Shown: one piece after another, positions 58,718 to 61,604 of the stretch
Position numbering within the stretch: the first letter of the stretch is position 1
Layout of the letters: each line of letters opens with the position of its first letter
Assembly: GCA_019693395.1 (NCBI GenBank)
Contig: JAAMXP010001147.1
Coordinates: 1 to 61,604 of the forward strand
DNA length: 61,604 nucleotides
Direction: 5' to 3'
Origin: Ettlia oleoabundans
Lineage: Eukaryota; Chlorophyta; Chlorophyceae; Chlamydomonadales
Position numbers and translations under genes: made by a program
Notes under the pieces: model-generated
Seen by the model: only the letters and a program-made list of their open reading frames with translations
What the model was told of the DNA's origin: nothing
Databases searched by the model: none

Positions 58718-61178
58718 ATGTCACACTGTCGTCAGCTTTGCTATGCCACTTTGCAGCCTGAGGCAGCGACCGGCGCAACTCCGCGGCGTGGGCCCGGGCG
58801 CCCGCCTGGCATTCCTGCCTGGAACAAGGGCCTGCCCCACTCAGAAACTCACCGCAAGCGCATCAGCATGAAGCTAAAGCAAAAGTGGAAAGACGCGGAG
58901 TTTAAGCGTAGCGTGACGGAGAGCATGATGGTGCGGCACCGCGTTTGGCGGTTTGCAAGCAGCGGGGGGGCCTCGGGTATGGCGGACAGGCAGCTTGTAG
59001 GCTGCTTGTCTCGGTTCATACTCAATTTGGGTACCTCCAGCTGTGGTTGACTGACATGGACCTGTGCCACCCCATCTGATGCAGGGCAAGAAGGCGTGGA
59101 ACGCCGGCCAGCCACACGACCCCGTTACAATTCGCAAGATGAGCGAGGCCAAGCTGGGGCGCCGGCAGCCGCTGGCCACACGCAAGCTCATGTCGCAGGC
59201 GGCCCTGGGGCACAAACTGAGCGAGGAGGCGAAAGCCAAAGTGGGAGACCGCTTCCGCGGCCAGCCCAAGTCTGAGGAGCATCGCTCCAAGCTGGCGGCC
59301 ATGGCACGGCGGCGCCACGCAGCCACACGCGTTCTGCGTGCCGTAGAGGCTGTTTATTCTGCAGCTTCGTCAGGGACAACGGGGTCGGCAGCAGCAGCAA
59401 CATCGGCGTCAGCCCCCTCGGGGCCACGTGCCCCTGGCAGCAGTGGTGGTGCTGTGGCTGCAGGCAGGGGATCGCCCGCTGGCAGCAATGTTGGCATGAG
59501 CGGCGGCAGCGGTGGCAGTGGCAGCGAGGCCCCCAACATGGGAGCTGTGCGTGCAGCGGCGTACAGCATGGGCCTCACGGGTCTGTCTGATGGCAGCGGC
59601 AGACGGCTTAGCCGCACCCAGATCCTGAACAGCTTCAAGGCCGAGCTGCGGGAGTATCGCGCGCTGCAGGTGGGGCCCTGGTTGTTCTGTTCTGGTGATG
59701 TGCTGTACTACTCCGCGGTTTTTTGCGCTGCGCTGTGATGCAACGATCTGTGCTTAGCTGGGCATGTCTCTAAGCACCTTGTCGTACTGCTAAGCTGCAA
59801 TATTCGACATTCCCCAATTTGCCAATGTGCTGCTGCCCCCGTCACCTGCTAGCAGGAGGAGCTGTCCACCTGGACTGCTGCGTTCCGGGAAAAAAACCAT
59901 CGCAAGCCAAACCTCGTTGATGTGCAGCGCACAGGTGCGTGAAAAGGAGATGGGAGAACGAGGGTCAACCACTTGGTGCAGAGCAAAAATAGGGGAGCCA
60001 CAATGCAGCAGTGCATCCACCGCTGCATTCACCATTGCTTTGCCCATCGCTTGGATGCAATGTGCTGTGCTGAGGACTTGTGGAGCTCCTGACAAAGCAG
60101 AGCGACACTGCAAGCGTGAAGGTGCTGGTAGTGCCGCTTAGTGGGGTGTTAATGTGTCAGTTGGCGATTTCCTTGACTGACCATGCCCCTTGCCTGCCTG
60201 CTTGCTGCTGCAGGCATCCCGTGGCTGATTGAGAAGTTCAAGCAGTACGTGGTGCTGCGGGACCGCCTGTTCAGCGACACCTCGGTGTTGCGGGGGAAGC
60301 TGCAAGAGGCGATACCAGGTGAGGCAGAGTCGACTGGGCCATGCTCTGTTTAGAAATGGGGTTTCCTAGTGCATGCTTGCATCTTGTGCTATTCGTCTTG
60401 GCTTTCCTCCACCTTGCATGATTAGCCTGACTAGTCGTTGATGGATCACGCTTTCGGTTGCGCGTGCAATGCAGATCCTGAATCCCTACGCAGCATTAAC
60501 GCCGCAAGTGGCACGTCCTCGGGTCTGTCGCCGCCGTCAGCGGTGGGCAGCTTGGGGCCCACCAATGCCAACGGGCCCAATGCCACCGCCCGCACTGCCG
60601 TGGCTTCCCGCTTTGCCGCTGTGATGGATTATAAGATGCAGCGTCAGGCCCGCCCCACGGCAGTCACACCAGGTGCCCCGTCTGCTGGAATTAGCATCCA
60701 GGAGGCCACAGCTCGACCGCGCGTCGAGCAGGAGCAGCAGGAAGTGGCGTCCCCTGCCACTTCTGCAGAGCATCCGCTGGCAGCGCGCATGGTGGGATCC
60801 CAGGCACCCCCGCGGGTCCGCATGGCAATGCAAGCAGCCATGGAGTATCGGCAGAAGCAAGCACAGGCCACCAAGGCGGCTGCTGACGCAGCGGCAGCTG
60901 CAGCAAGGGCCGTGAGCGGCACCCGCAGCAGCAGCGCACGTGCTCCAGGTGGCGGTGTGGAGCCTGTCGCTGAAGTGAAGCCTGGAGCGGAGTGCATCGG
61001 GCAGGAGGCGCAGAAGAACCTTGTTGAGCCATCTTTTGTGCCCTCAATGCCAGCAGCAAGTGCGCAAATGCAGCCAGAGCAGTGCCCCAGTGTGCCCGCA
61101 TTGCCGGCAGAGGAAGTGGAGGAACCAGCCGCTGCCATTGCAGCTGCAGCGCCTTGCCTGCCATTGCAGGCGGCTTGA
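58718..61178 (+). CDS. NUMOD3-motif protein without a nuclease domain
   Basis: NUMOD3 motifs are small DNA-binding modules first described in GIY-YIG and HNH homing endonucleases; plant nuclear genes also carry them. Five exons join in phase to about 561 residues: 58718-58930, 59085-59669, 59856-59934, 60214-60318, 60475-61178. The start is the first in-frame ATG and is uncertain. Repeated units are PAWNKGLPHSETHRKRIS, KKAWNAGQPHDPVTIRKMSE, LGRRQPLATRKLMSQAALG, GHKLSEEAKAKVGDRF and RGQPKSEEHRSKLAAMARRR. A Gly/Ser-rich linker follows, then a helical block (RTQILNSFKAELREYRALQ, IPWLIEKFKQYVVLRDRLF) and an Ala/Gln-rich tail with a helical stretch MAMQAAMEYRQKQAQATKAA. No GIY-YIG or HNH residues are seen, so it should bind DNA without cutting. 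Its site of action, nucleus or organelle, is unknown. Confidence 0.85.
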
Positions 61179-61604
61179 TGCCTTGGTGCTGGCTATGCGC
61201 CAGCCCGCAACCCCCTCCCGCATTCGCTATCCTTATTGTTTGCATTGTGTGTATTTGACCATGTGTGTCCTCCTGTACGCGTTGCCCTCAATGCACCCGT
61301 TCTCATCCCCTTTGCGCCCCTTTGCTTCCACCGTTTGATTGCTAGGTGCTAGCTTCCCTTAGCCAGCATGCCTTGCGCTCCCGCCCTCCGTCTTTTGCTG
61401 CTTGCGCTGTTCAACAGCGGACCAGCTGTCGCCGGCTACAAACGCTGCGTAAGATTGTTGGTTCCTGCTCGACATCGCCAGCCTTGCTTGGTGGGGTCGC
61501 CATCTTTGGCAAAATCAGCTTCGTTCTCCTGGCTCCCTCCCACCAGCCTTTTGTGCAGCGTCCAGCACGACCACCTGTTTGCCTGCCGCCCCCCACCCCC
61601 CCCC
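61179..61604. other. 3' flank of the NUMOD3 gene to the window end
   Basis: About 430 bases, probably 3' UTR and intergenic sequence. The window ends in a run of nine C (61596-61604). No further gene is recognised. Confidence 0.4.

Overview
This is nuclear DNA of a GC-rich, intron-dense eukaryote, most likely a unicellular green alga of the Trebouxiophyceae (Chlorella-like). The protein families are of plant/algal type: a chloroplast-targeted f-like thioredoxin, NF-YA, an FPA-like SPEN protein, and a combined BUB1/BUBR1 checkpoint kinase. Genes are split into many short exons with GT-AG (some GC-AG) introns. CAG/CTG-rich coding sequence gives poly-Gln and poly-Ala tracts. There is no prokaryotic operon structure, rRNA, tRNA, CRISPR array or intact transposon that I can recognise. 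I rebuilt most gene models by hand from splice sites, reading phase and remembered family conservation; no alignment was run.

Layout. The left edge (1-5160, minus) holds the 5' part of ELP1, the Elongator scaffold. Two decayed ankyrin-repeat genes follow (5411-6541 and 7077-7891, plus). Then come a small membrane protein with a mitochondrial-like N-terminus (8188-9967, minus), NF-YA (10379-11735, plus), a PPIL1-type cyclophilin (12209-14119, minus) and a long SPEN/FPA-like RNA-binding gene with RS, RRM and SPOC regions (14579-23096, plus; a 61-N gap falls in one intron). Next are an ATM1-type mitochondrial ABC transporter (24065-30254, minus), a chloroplast thioredoxin (30617-31872, plus), a gene-poor stretch, an intact ankyrin gene (33744-34820, minus), a 21-exon MadBub kinase (35578-44929, minus), VPS16 (45567-54058, plus), a secreted CotH-domain protein (54342-57921, plus) and a NUMOD3 protein (58718-61178, plus).

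Arrangement. Genes mostly alternate strands. Four pairs are head-to-head with only 360-640 bases between start codons: small membrane protein/NF-YA, PPIL1/FPA-like, ATM1/thioredoxin and MadBub/VPS16. These are candidate shared promoters. The genes serve separate housekeeping functions: tRNA wobble modification, splicing and RNA processing, Fe-S export, plastid redox control, mitotic checkpoint and vacuolar fusion.

The most striking locus is the MadBub gene. It joins a KEN/TPR amino terminus and an ABBA-KEN-ABBA cassette (BUBR1 features) to an apparently intact BUB1 kinase domain. In between it carries four copies of a CD1-like motif on successive, apparently duplicated exons, and five copies of an ABBA-like F-x-I-[RH]-E-D-T-Q-F motif.
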